From CAZWUZ01 sp964637655 [NCBI: uncultured bacterium] (GTDB taxonomy: Bacteria; DAOPZR01), in the NCBI GenBank assembly GCA_964637655.1, contig CAZWUZ010000088.1:1-13022 (forward strand): DNA of 13,022 nt, given 5' to 3'. Numbering within the stretch: the stretch's first letter is position 1; each line of letters starts with the position of its first letter. The position numbers were made by a program, and so were the translations under genes. Positions 1-7,227 of the stretch are shown piece by piece. The notes beneath the pieces were generated by a model. It did not search any database and was not told where the DNA came from. It worked only from the letters and a program-made list of their open reading frames with translations.

Positions 1-1890
1 CGGCTGGTAGGTGTTCCATGCCTGCGCCGTGTTGAGCAGGGTGACGTTCCCCTTTTCGAACAGCAGCGTGTACTGCGCCGCCCCCTCGCGCCACGCCTGG
101 GTGAAACTGACCCCGAGCAGCGTGCACTCGACCGGCATCCAGACGCGGTCCTCGCGCACGATGTACAGGCCGCGCGCGATATCCGCCTCGGCCACCGTCC
201 CCTTGGGCAGGCCGCTGTCGAACATCAGGAAGATATGGTCGGGGGTGAGGATGAGCATGGTGGCGATCTGGATGTTCTCCAGGCAGGAGGCGAACAGCGC
301 CACCATGTCGTCGCAGTCGCCCGTGCGCCGCAGCAGCAGTTCGCGCGGGTGCTGGATGTAATCGACCGCGATCTCCCCGCCCAGCGCCGCCGCGAGCGAG
401 ATGTTCGGGTCGCGCACGTAGCGGATCTGCGCCGCGCCGAGCGCGTCGTACACCTGCATGGCGCGGTAGATGTTCGGGGTCAGGTAGGACGGCACGTGCT
501 GGTGGCGGCTGACCACGCCGCGCACGAACTCCTGCACCACCTCGTCCTTGGCGTGGATGAAGGCACCGTAGCGCAGCGGTTCCGCCCAGGTGATCGAGTT
601 GATGCCGTGCAGCGTCAGTTTCTGCGCCACCTCGCGCGTGTTGGTGCGCCGGTCGCTGTCGTAGCGGATGCGCACGCGCGCCTGCACCGCGTCGTCGGCA
701 CGCACATGCCGCACCTTGTCGTTGAAGACGAGGTGCAGCGGGATGGTGCGGGTCGAGCGCGGCGCCATCTCGATGTCCTGCTCGCTGAACGCGTCCATGT
801 AGCCGTCGATGATCGTGCCGACCTTGACGGTGAACGGCTCGTCGGCATTGTTCTTGAGGACGATTTCCCCCGCCGGACTGCCGACGTACGACTTGTAGTT
901 CGAGGCGAACAGGTCGCTGACCGTGACGCGGTCGATGACCACCTGCGCGTCGTAGAAATCGTACATCCACGCCAGCGAGAAACGGTGGGTTGCCGGCAGC
1001 GTCGGGTAGCCCGTGTAGGCGTAATCGCACTGGAAGTTGCGGTAGGCGACTCCCGTCCCCACCGACCAGACCACGCCCTCGTCGCCGTCGAAATCGCGCT
1101 GCAGCCCGCCGCGCAGCGCCACCAGGCCGCTCCACCAGTACTCGGCCCCGAGGTTGTAGCGGTCGTTCATGTCGAACGCCACGGTCAGGTCCTCGTAGGG
1201 CTCCCCCGCCAGCCCGAAGGTCCACTGCGCGTTGGCCACCGTGCTCTGTCCCCCCGCATCATACGTGATGGTCGGGTTGTTGATATCGCGCACGGTCAGC
1301 GCCGCGCGCACCTTGTACTTCCCGAGGAAGCGGTACCAGTCATGGCGGTAAATGTCGCGCAGCCAGGCGCTGCGGTAGGCGTCGTCACTCTCGTCGCGGT
1401 CGCTGAAGGCGTAGAGCAGCCCGGCGTCGAAACCCCAGCCGGTGCCGCTGCCGACGCTGCGGTTGTCCAGTTTCACGTCGTGGCTGTAGTAGCGCGCCCC
1501 CACCCCCGCGCTCATGTCGCGCAGGAAGCGGTAGCCGAAGGCGAAGGTCATGCGGTCATCGTGGAAAAAGAGTTCGTTGTCGTCAAACGCCACCCGCGAC
1601 CAGTCGAAACCGAACCCCGCATGTTCCCCCCACGGCGACGCATAGACGAGGTACGAGTTCTTCAGGTCGAGCCCGTAGAGATCACCGTACATCGTGTTCA
1701 GTTCCTTGTGGGTCAGGTAGGCGAGCGACGCCGCGTTCCACTGCAGGCAGTTGGCGTCGCCGGGCACCGCGCTGAACGCCTCGCCCATCCCCAGCGGACG
1801 GGCGCCAACGGGAATGCCGTCATAGGCAGCCGCAGGCAGGGCGACCGCACCCAGCATGAAGACGGCGCACAGCAGGCGGAGCGGGCTCAT
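1..1890 (-). CDS. PorV/PorQ-like outer-membrane barrel fused to a transglutaminase-like domain (3' end beyond window)
   Basis: The frame stays open from the ATG at 1890 to the window edge, giving 630 residues with no stop, so the gene is partial. Residues 1-22 form a signal peptide (MSPLRLL, a hydrophobic core, then PAAA before YDG). Residues about 23-310 resemble the PorV/PorQ/UPF0164 barrel family: a GARPLGMGEAF start, a WNAASLAYL segment, then alternating aromatic/hydrophobic strands. Residues about 315-430 look like an Ig-like beta-sandwich. Residues about 490-620 look transglutaminase-like, with GDCDD around Cys526, His552 in PDHIF, and Glu588 in MPVECT as a plausible third residue. No Shine-Dalgarno precedes the ATG; it overlaps the upstream stop as ATGA, so translation is probably coupled to the propeller gene. 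The barrel should sit in the outer membrane. Whether the Cys domain is a peptidase, an amidase or a transpeptidase cannot be told. Family assignments come from motif recognition, not a search. Confidence 0.8.
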   Translation of the reverse strand, partial: MSPLRLLCAVFMLGAVALPAAAYDGIPVGARPLGMGEAFSAVPGDANCLQWNAASLAYLTHKELNTMYGDLYGLDLKNSYLVYASPWGEHAGFGFDWSRVAFDDNELFFHDDRMTFAFGYRFLRDMSAGVGARYYSHDVKLDNRSVGSGTGWGFDAGLLYAFSDRDESDDAYRSAWLRDIYRHDWYRFLGKYKVRAALTVRDINNPTITYDAGGQSTVANAQWTFGLAGEPYEDLTVAFDMNDRYNLGAEYWWSGLVALRGGLQRDFDGDEGVVWSVGTGVAYRNFQCDYAYTGYPTLPATHRFSLAWMYDFYDAQVVIDRVTVSDLFASNYKSYVGSPAGEIVLKNNADEPFTVKVGTIIDGYMDAFSEQDIEMAPRSTRTIPLHLVFNDKVRHVRADDAVQARVRIRYDSDRRTNTREVAQKLTLHGINSITWAEPLRYGAFIHAKDEVVQEFVRGVVSRHQHVPSYLTPNIYRAMQVYDALGAAQIRYVRDPNISLAAALGGEIAVDYIQHPRELLLRRTGDCDDMVALFASCLENIQIATMLILTPDHIFLMFDSGLPKGTVAEADIARGLYIVREDRVWMPVECTLLGVSFTQAWREGAAQYTLLFEKGNVTLLNTAQAWNTYQP

Positions 1891-4800
1891 TTGTTCATCA
1901 GGTAGACGAGTTTGGTTTCCTTCGTCCCCCCCGCCGCGATGCTGATGATATAGGCGCCGTTGGCGACATACTCGCCCTCCTCATCGCGCCCGTCCCACTG
2001 CACCACGTTGCTCCCCGCCGGATAGGTAACGTTGCGCACGATTTCCCGCGCCATGCGCCCGCTGAGCGCGTAGGCCTTGATGGTGACGGCCTCGGGCGCC
2101 CCGAGCGTGAACGAGATATCGAGGTGGTCGGAGAAACCGCTCCCCGACGGGGTGAAAACGCGGGGCTGGGCATTGACCCGCGACAGGCCCGCCGTTGCCG
2201 CCCCCGCCCCCGAGCGGTCGTCCATGATGGCATACTGGCGGAAATCAGTTACTGCCGTGGTCAGCGTGCGGGCCGCCGTGTTGAGCGTGCCGCCGACCTT
2301 CTCCCACGTGCTCGTCGCGGTGTTCCAGCCGTAGAGGGCGAACGACGCCGGCTGGTAGCCGACCTCCTCCGCCGCCGTCCATTTCATGGTCAGCGTCCCC
2401 GGCTTGGCCAGGGTCGTGTTGGCGGGGTAGAGGTCGTAGCCGACCCCGATGGCGGTGATGTTTGCCGGTGCCGGGTCGCTCACCGCGCTCATGCGGGTAA
2501 CCGTGACCACCGTCGCCGCGTTGAGCGCGTTGGGCGGCAGGTAGAGCGAACCGTTCCTGTCGGTGCTCGTCACCGTGTTCTGCACTGCCGGGTCGAGCGC
2601 CTGGTTGTTGACCGCGATGACGCGTTTCGTCCAGGTCGAATAGAAGCCTGCGCCGTCGAGCAGGCGCGCGCGCAGCCAGACCATGCTGTCCTTCCCCGAG
2701 GCGGGGAGCGTCTGCCAGCGGAAGGTGTAGGGGGTGGTGGTATCGGGGTTGCTCCCCGAATCGGCCACGCAGGCGATATAGGCGCCGTTATCCCCATCCG
2801 TCGAGTCGAGCGAGTACTGCCATTCGACCTGCGCCACCCCGTCGCTGTCGCTCGCGGTGACGGTGACGTCAACGATGCCGCCGACCTCTTCGCCCGCCGC
2901 CGGGGCGGTGAAGGTGACGCCCCCGCCCTGCGGGATGTTGACCACGATATACTCGTCGTTGCGGTTGCTGCCGTCGCTGGTCCGCAGACGCAGGGTGTAG
3001 TTGCCCGCGCTCAGTTGCGACACGTCCCACGCCTGCAGCAGCGAATTGCTGACATTGGCCGCCCCCGCGCTGCCGATGGTGGTGAACGCCCCCTGCGCAG
3101 GATACTTCCCCGCGGCATAGGCGAGCGTCCACGCGGAAATGTTTTCGTAGTCGATCGCGCTGCCGAGCACCGCGACATTGCCGGCCGTGAGCACCGCCCC
3201 GTGCCGCGGCGAACTGATGCGCGCTTCGGGGCTTTTCTTGTTGTAGCGGCAGATCCCGTTCTTGGCGCCGAAATAGACGTAGTTGCCGTCGACGTCAATG
3301 CCGTAGATGTAGTTCTCGATCAGGCCGCTGCCGGTCTTGATGTTGCGCCAGGACGCTCCGTCGTTGCTCGTGTAGGTGACCCCGCCGTTGCTGCTGCTCC
3401 CCACCCAGACCGTCTCGCCGTCGATGCGCAGGCAGTAGTTGTTGTTGGTGTCAAAGCCGTTGGCGGTGGTATAGGTCGTCCAGGTGGTGTAGGGGGGCGC
3501 CGCCTTGGCCACACCGCCGCGGGTCGCGATCCAGACCGTATCCATGGTGATGGCGACATCGTAGACGTAAACATCGGGCAGCCCGGCCAGGTAGTTGGTG
3601 AAGGAGGCGCCGCCATTGGTCGAGCGCGCCACCCCGTTGTTGGTCGCCACCCAGACCGTATCACCCTGCGCCGCCACGCCGTTGACCGAGTCGCTCCCCA
3701 AACCGTTTCCCACAGTACGCAGCACAGGCCAATTTGTGCCCTTGTCCCTGGATATGTAGAGTCCGTTAGTCGTCCCCACGTAAACAGTATCGCCATCCTG
3801 AATAATACACCGAACGTTTTTACCATCTAGCGCAGCAACCCTATCCCACGTCAAACCTGTCGTTGATTTTGCCATCCCACTAGCGGTGCCAACAAAAACC
3901 CCATCCGCTCCAGCCAGCACTGCCTGACAGTTTGTATCGGGAATTTTCCCGGCAGTATTCTCGGGCGTGAACGTCGTCCATGAAGCGCCGTTGTCCGTCG
4001 ATTTGCTCAGCCCGCCCGGGGTGCATGCCGCCCAGATGATGCTGCTGTAGACATCGACATCATAGGCATTGATGGACCCCTGCAGATTCCAATCGACACC
4101 GGCACGATTTGGCTGTACGTCACCCACCCCGTTGGTGGCCGTGTAGGTCGTCCAGGTCGCCCCATTGTCCACCGAGACGCTTATGCCACCGCCGGCACTG
4201 CCTCCCCAGACGCGCACTCCGTCAATCAACACTGAAAACATGTTGTTGAGCCCATTGACAAATTGATCGTTTGTCCAAGTTGTTCCGGAATCAGTTGAGC
4301 AACTTATCCCACCGCGCCCGGCACCTGAAGGGCTGTCGCTGCATGCCAGCCAAACATATCCCGGCGAAATTGCCACATCGTATACATTGTCGCTGCCGAT
4401 ACCATCAATCCGGTTTTTGTGAACCCAGGTAGCACCGTTATCAGTACTTGAATAAACTCCATCACCCCACGTAGCCACAACCAATGTCTGGCCAGAGCGG
4501 GCAATCGAGTAAACTTCCGACGTGATTACCGGGTTGCGAATCCACGTGCCGCCGTAGTTGCTGGTTCCGAACAACCCGATATTCGGGAACGTCCCCGGAT
4601 CGTCCGGGGATGGCGCAGCATACAAGGTATCTCCTGCCCAATAAATTTTATCAAACAGAGCTTGCGCCGCAAGATTATTCCACGTCCCGCCGTTGTTATC
4701 TGTCCAGCGTATTGCACCGGTCGTAGCCGGCGCCATGCCATAAGCGGCAACCCACAATGTATCACTGCTTGCAGTCAGCGATGTGATTACATGGTTAGCA

Positions 4801-5135
4801 TAAACGCTATCAGAAAAAGAAGTTCCATTATCAGCTGTGTAGCATAAGCCACTAAACGTCCCAACCCACAGTCTTCCCTTGTGTATGGCTAAACTGTACA
4901 CCCAATTGTCAGGTAATCTATCGGCAGTAGTAAATGTTGTCCACGTCCCGGTAGCCTTGCTGTAGCGCTTGAGACCGCCGAAGGTGCCGTACCAGACGTA
5001 GTTCGCATCCGACGCCATCGCGTTGATGCGGCTTGTGTTTGTGTAGTTGGAGAAATCGGCAGCCTCAGCGATTGACATGCCTGCCACCAGCCAAACAAAT
5101 GACAGTAGAGTGAGTACGCCCCTAACTGAAAGCAA
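1887..5135 (-). CDS. Secreted beta-propeller protein with Ig-like domains and a FlgD/T9SS-like C-terminal domain
   Basis: From the TTG at 5135 this is 1082 residues. The TTG is preferred because AAGGGGG (5149-5143) lies 7 nt upstream and the product begins with a compact signal peptide ending MSIAEA. An in-frame ATG at 5159 lacks such a site, and the ATG at 5195 lies upstream of the likely transcription start. Residues about 25-640 hold some eleven Asp-box (BNR-type) motifs such as STDNGATW, STDSGTTW, SVDNGATW and SNDGASW, each between VW- or YVW-type blade strands, which indicates one or two beta-propellers. Two Ig-like domains follow (about 650-745 and 750-850). Next is a ZU5-like segment (GSLYLPPNAL, about 880-985). 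The last ~90 residues are a FlgD-Ig/T9SS type A-like domain (VVQWDGRDEEGEYVANGAY, ending KLVYLMNK). Its role is probably a surface-exposed or secreted binding protein; the ligand is unknown. The 5' half is distinctly AT-richer than the 3' half. Confidence 0.87.
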   Translation of the reverse strand: MLSVRGVLTLLSFVWLVAGMSIAEAADFSNYTNTSRINAMASDANYVWYGTFGGLKRYSKATGTWTTFTTADRLPDNWVYSLAIHKGRLWVGTFSGLCYTADNGTSFSDSVYANHVITSLTASSDTLWVAAYGMAPATTGAIRWTDNNGGTWNNLAAQALFDKIYWAGDTLYAAPSPDDPGTFPNIGLFGTSNYGGTWIRNPVITSEVYSIARSGQTLVVATWGDGVYSSTDNGATWVHKNRIDGIGSDNVYDVAISPGYVWLACSDSPSGAGRGGISCSTDSGTTWTNDQFVNGLNNMFSVLIDGVRVWGGSAGGGISVSVDNGATWTTYTATNGVGDVQPNRAGVDWNLQGSINAYDVDVYSSIIWAACTPGGLSKSTDNGASWTTFTPENTAGKIPDTNCQAVLAGADGVFVGTASGMAKSTTGLTWDRVAALDGKNVRCIIQDGDTVYVGTTNGLYISRDKGTNWPVLRTVGNGLGSDSVNGVAAQGDTVWVATNNGVARSTNGGASFTNYLAGLPDVYVYDVAITMDTVWIATRGGVAKAAPPYTTWTTYTTANGFDTNNNYCLRIDGETVWVGSSSNGGVTYTSNDGASWRNIKTGSGLIENYIYGIDVDGNYVYFGAKNGICRYNKKSPEARISSPRHGAVLTAGNVAVLGSAIDYENISAWTLAYAAGKYPAQGAFTTIGSAGAANVSNSLLQAWDVSQLSAGNYTLRLRTSDGSNRNDEYIVVNIPQGGGVTFTAPAAGEEVGGIVDVTVTASDSDGVAQVEWQYSLDSTDGDNGAYIACVADSGSNPDTTTPYTFRWQTLPASGKDSMVWLRARLLDGAGFYSTWTKRVIAVNNQALDPAVQNTVTSTDRNGSLYLPPNALNAATVVTVTRMSAVSDPAPANITAIGVGYDLYPANTTLAKPGTLTMKWTAAEEVGYQPASFALYGWNTATSTWEKVGGTLNTAARTLTTAVTDFRQYAIMDDRSGAGAATAGLSRVNAQPRVFTPSGSGFSDHLDISFTLGAPEAVTIKAYALSGRMAREIVRNVTYPAGSNVVQWDGRDEEGEYVANGAYIISIAAGGTKETKLVYLMNK

Positions 5136-5142
5136 TTCATAT

Positions 5143-5149
5143 CCCCCTT
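5143..5149 (-). promoter_or_regulatory. Ribosome binding site deciding the TTG start of the propeller gene
   Basis: AAGGGGG on the minus strand sits 7 nt before the TTG at 5135. No other in-frame candidate start has a comparable purine tract. An ATG at 5140 is only 2 nt away from the tract and is in a frame that does not encode the propeller. Confidence 0.5.
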
Positions 5150-5174
5150 GACAAAACATAGCACCAATTATACA
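5148..5174 (+). promoter_or_regulatory. Candidate promoter for the small dockerin-like gene
   Basis: A perfect -35 TTGACA (5148-5153) is followed after 15 bp by TATACA (5169-5174). The spacer is shorter than the preferred 17 bp, which lowers confidence. Transcription would begin near 5181, leaving only a few nucleotides before the ATG at 5184. The mRNA would be nearly leaderless, in keeping with the lack of a Shine-Dalgarno there. Its -10 region physically overlaps the TATAAT of the opposite-strand promoter. Confidence 0.4.
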
Positions 5175-5195
5175 GTTGCCGTTATGAAAAAGCAA
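5167..5195 (-). promoter_or_regulatory. Candidate promoter for the propeller/barrel operon
   Basis: On the minus strand a perfect TATAAT (-10, 5172-5167) is preceded at 17 bp by TTGCTT (5195-5190), a weak -35 that keeps only the TTG. The expected start of transcription near 5160 gives a leader of about 25 nt that contains the AAGGGGG ribosome site before the TTG at 5135. It overlaps the divergent plus-strand promoter, so the two probably compete. Prediction from sequence only. Confidence 0.45.
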
Positions 5196-5519
5196 GTGTC
5201 GCCATTTTGCATGTTGTTGCTATTTGTTGCGATACTTGTGGGGGGCTTGTTTTCCGCCCCTGTGCGAGCAATAAATCGCCAATCGTCGACAGTGAGAAAA
5301 GGAAAGTTCTATATCGGTGACGATAAGATTAACGCCGCAGATACGATGGTGTTTCAGTTGATGGACCTTTCGCTCTATAATTCAGTGTATGGACTAACTG
5401 CGACAGATTCCTCGTACCCCACATATGCCGCTATGGATATAGTTGACACTGGTACAAGTTATCACCGAATTGACGAAGAAGATATTTTTGATGTCGCGCG
5501 TAGATTTGGCGGACTATAG
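5184..5519 (+). CDS. Small exported protein with a degenerate dockerin-like repeat pair
   Basis: This 111-residue protein is the only plus-strand gene in the window. The ATG at 5184 opens a classic signal peptide (MKKQ, a hydrophobic core of about 16 residues, then SAPVRA with cleavage expected near residue 29). An upstream in-frame ATG at 5148 would place a polar extension before the signal and lie upstream of the predicted promoter, so it is not used. The mature part holds two segments that resemble the halves of a dockerin: GDDKINAADTMVF (45-57) and DIVDTGTSYHRIDEEDIFDV (85-104), the second ending in ARRFGGL. Both keep the I-N/D-x-x-D register of the calcium loop, but the first has lost its leading Asp and the second carries a short insertion. 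Function is unknown; an adaptor or assembly module is a guess. The gene is about 42-45% G+C, far below its neighbours, suggesting a separate origin. Confidence 0.6.
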   Translation: MKKQVSPFCMLLLFVAILVGGLFSAPVRAINRQSSTVRKGKFYIGDDKINAADTMVFQLMDLSLYNSVYGLTATDSSYPTYAAMDIVDTGTSYHRIDEEDIFDVARRFGGL

Positions 5520-6080
5520 CAGATCCCTCCCTCCGAGCAGCAGCGTCAGGGTGCGCCACATGATGCGCAGGTCCAGCCAGAGCGACTGCTCGCGCACGTA
5601 GCGCAGGTCGTATTCGATTTTCCGCTGCAGGTCGGACTCGGTGGCAGTGGCGCGATGCGAGACCTGCGCCAGTCCGGTGATGCCCGGCAGCACGCGCAAA
5701 CGCCCGTTGCGCAGTTCCGGATACTTGTCGTAGAAGTAGGCACGCTCCGGGCGCGGCCCGACCACGCTCATCTCTCCGCGCAGCACCGTTCCGAACTGCG
5801 GGAGCTCGTCGAGTCCGAAGCGCCGCAGCCAGCGCCCGACCCGGGTGATGCGCGGGTCGGCGGGCTGCGCCCAGCGCGGGGTGCCGTCCGCCTCAGCGTC
5901 CGCCTGCATGGTGCGGTACTTGCACAGGATGAACGGTTTTCCGTCTTTGCCGAGACGTTCCTGCCGGTAGAAGATACTCCCGCGCGATTCAAGCATAATG
6001 GCGAGCGCGATGAGCGGATGCAGCAGCGCCCAGACCATCAGCCCGCACGACGCGACGAAGAGGTCCAGCAGCCGTTTCAT
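5514..6080 (-). CDS. Polyprenyl-phosphate sugar-1-phosphate transferase (monotopic phosphoglycosyl transferase)
   Basis: This 188-residue protein is the short catalytic-only form of the bacterial sugar transferase family (PF02397, as in PglC and the C-terminal part of WcaJ/WbaP). It moves a sugar-1-phosphate from a nucleotide sugar onto undecaprenyl phosphate at the inner face of the cytoplasmic membrane, the first step of glycan assembly. Visible in order: KRLLDL and one hydrophobic re-entrant helix (5-30) with HP (21-22) where many homologues have SP; FYRQERLGKDGKPF and CKYRTM (37-58); the catalytic Asp-Glu pair in LDELPQ (D91, E92); GEMSVVGPRPER; PGITGLAQVS; and the final EYDLRYV/SLWLDLRI region. 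No long N-terminal membrane domain is present. The ATG overlaps the stop of the GT2 gene as ATGA, with GGGAG 11 nt upstream. It is the last gene of the operon; the sugar specificity cannot be read. Confidence 0.93.
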   Translation of the reverse strand: MKRLLDLFVASCGLMVWALLHPLIALAIMLESRGSIFYRQERLGKDGKPFILCKYRTMQADAEADGTPRWAQPADPRITRVGRWLRRFGLDELPQFGTVLRGEMSVVGPRPERAYFYDKYPELRNGRLRVLPGITGLAQVSHRATATESDLQRKIEYDLRYVREQSLWLDLRIMWRTLTLLLGGRDLL

Positions 6081-7222
6081 TGCCGGTCATGCTCCCAGTG
6101 CGGCGCAGTGCTGCCCGCCAGCGCGTGCAGCAGCCCGACGGTAAACGCCACATGCGTCAGCAGGCCATGCACCAGTGCCGCCGCCGCCGCCCGCACGGTG
6201 GTATACGTCCAGCCATAAAAGCGATTCTGCAGATCAAGCAGCAGTGCGGCTGGAAGCGCCAGCCACAGCAACAGCCACGACCCGTAGGGTGCAGCCAGCC
6301 GGAACAGGATGCCAAGGGTCAGCAACAGCAGCGGCAGCAGCAGCGGGGCACAGAGCCAGCGCAGAATTTTGTGCGACCAGAGGCAGAAACGCGCGCGCGG
6401 CGGCAGCGGCAGGTGCAGCAGCAGCGGCAGCATGGCAAAATTTGCCGCGGCGATGCGCACCTTGCGCCGGAACTCCGCATCGCTGCCGCTGCTCTCCTCC
6501 CGCGCCCGCGCCGCCGGCACATAGACCGCGCGGCCGCGCGGCAGCAGGCGCAGCGGGATGAGCAGGTCTTCCATCAGCAGGCCGTCCGGAAGCGGTGTCC
6601 AGTCGCGCAGGCGCAGCGCATGCAGCGCCCCGTTGGCACCGATAAGACACCCCTCCGCCCCCTCGCCGCGTTTCAGCACCTGTTCCCCGCGCCAGTACCA
6701 CGCCTCGCCGTTGTCGCCGCTGACGGTCAGTTCGCCGCAGGCACTCGTCACTGCCGGGGCGGCCAGCGCTTCCGCCAGCCGCCGCACCGCGTCGGGCTGC
6801 AGTGCGGTGTTGGCATCGGTGAAAACCACCACCGTCTCCGGCGGCATCGTCTTCTGCAGGTGCGCCAGCGCCGCGTTGAGGCCGGCACTCTTGCCCCCGC
6901 GCTGTGCCAAACACAGCAGTTCCGCCCGCCCGTCCGCGCGCACGCTGGCATCGCTGCCGTCGTCTGACGCATCGGAAACAAACAGCATGCTCAGCTTCTC
7001 CGCCGGGTAGTCGAGCGCACGGCAGTTCGCCAGTTTCGCCGGCAGCTGCGTCTGCTCGTTATGGTAGACACAGACCACCACCGCCGGCGGCAGGTCATCG
7101 GCCGGCAGCGCCAGCCATAACGGCTGCCGGCGCGACCAGCCCCGGCAGAGCAGCGGATAGCCGACATAGCACCAGAGCGGCACCGCCCACAACACCAGCG
7201 GCGCCAGCAGCAGCCAGATCAT
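6077..7222 (-). CDS. Membrane-anchored family 2 glycosyltransferase
   Basis: This is 381 residues from the ATG at 7222. A GTG at 7231, overlapping the previous stop as GTGA, is an equally credible start and would add three residues. An N-terminal membrane helix (2-24) is followed by a GT-A nucleotide-sugar domain: VVVCVYHNEQ, the FVSDASDDGS loop, the RGGKSAGLN segment, and FTDANT (D136, N138) as the metal-binding DXD equivalent. MED (E218-D219) marks the acceptor/catalytic acid region, and FRRKVRIA stands where processive enzymes carry QRRRW. At least two further hydrophobic segments close the protein (about 285-325 and 345-375). This architecture matches inner-membrane GT2 enzymes that lengthen exopolysaccharide or lipid-linked glycans. 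The stop overlaps the phosphoglycosyl transferase ATG, linking extension to priming. Donor and acceptor are unknown. Confidence 0.9.
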   Translation of the reverse strand: MIWLLLAPLVLWAVPLWCYVGYPLLCRGWSRRQPLWLALPADDLPPAVVVCVYHNEQTQLPAKLANCRALDYPAEKLSMLFVSDASDDGSDASVRADGRAELLCLAQRGGKSAGLNAALAHLQKTMPPETVVVFTDANTALQPDAVRRLAEALAAPAVTSACGELTVSGDNGEAWYWRGEQVLKRGEGAEGCLIGANGALHALRLRDWTPLPDGLLMEDLLIPLRLLPRGRAVYVPAARAREESSGSDAEFRRKVRIAAANFAMLPLLLHLPLPPRARFCLWSHKILRWLCAPLLLPLLLLTLGILFRLAAPYGSWLLLWLALPAALLLDLQNRFYGWTYTTVRAAAAALVHGLLTHVAFTVGLLHALAGSTAPHWEHDRQ

Positions 7223-7227
7223 GACCG

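Noticed and set aside
235-1905. A 556-codon open frame on the plus strand
   Set aside because: It is antisense to the barrel/transglutaminase gene, whose signal peptide and motifs are clear. The product is a low-complexity Val/Arg/Ala/His mixture.
2124-3830. A 568-codon open frame on the plus strand
   Set aside because: It is antisense to the GC-rich 3' half of the propeller gene and ends where GC content falls, which marks it as a composition effect.
3700-5135. The AT-rich propeller half as a separate gene or a frameshifted pseudogene
   Set aside because: The reading frame is continuous through the composition change and Asp-box motifs occur regularly on both sides, so it is one intact gene.
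4889-5140. Alternative minus-strand frame from the ATG at 5140
   Set aside because: The ATG is only 2 nt from the purine tract, too close for initiation, and its frame leaves the propeller sequence; the overlapping TTG frame gives a proper signal peptide and a 1082-residue domain protein.
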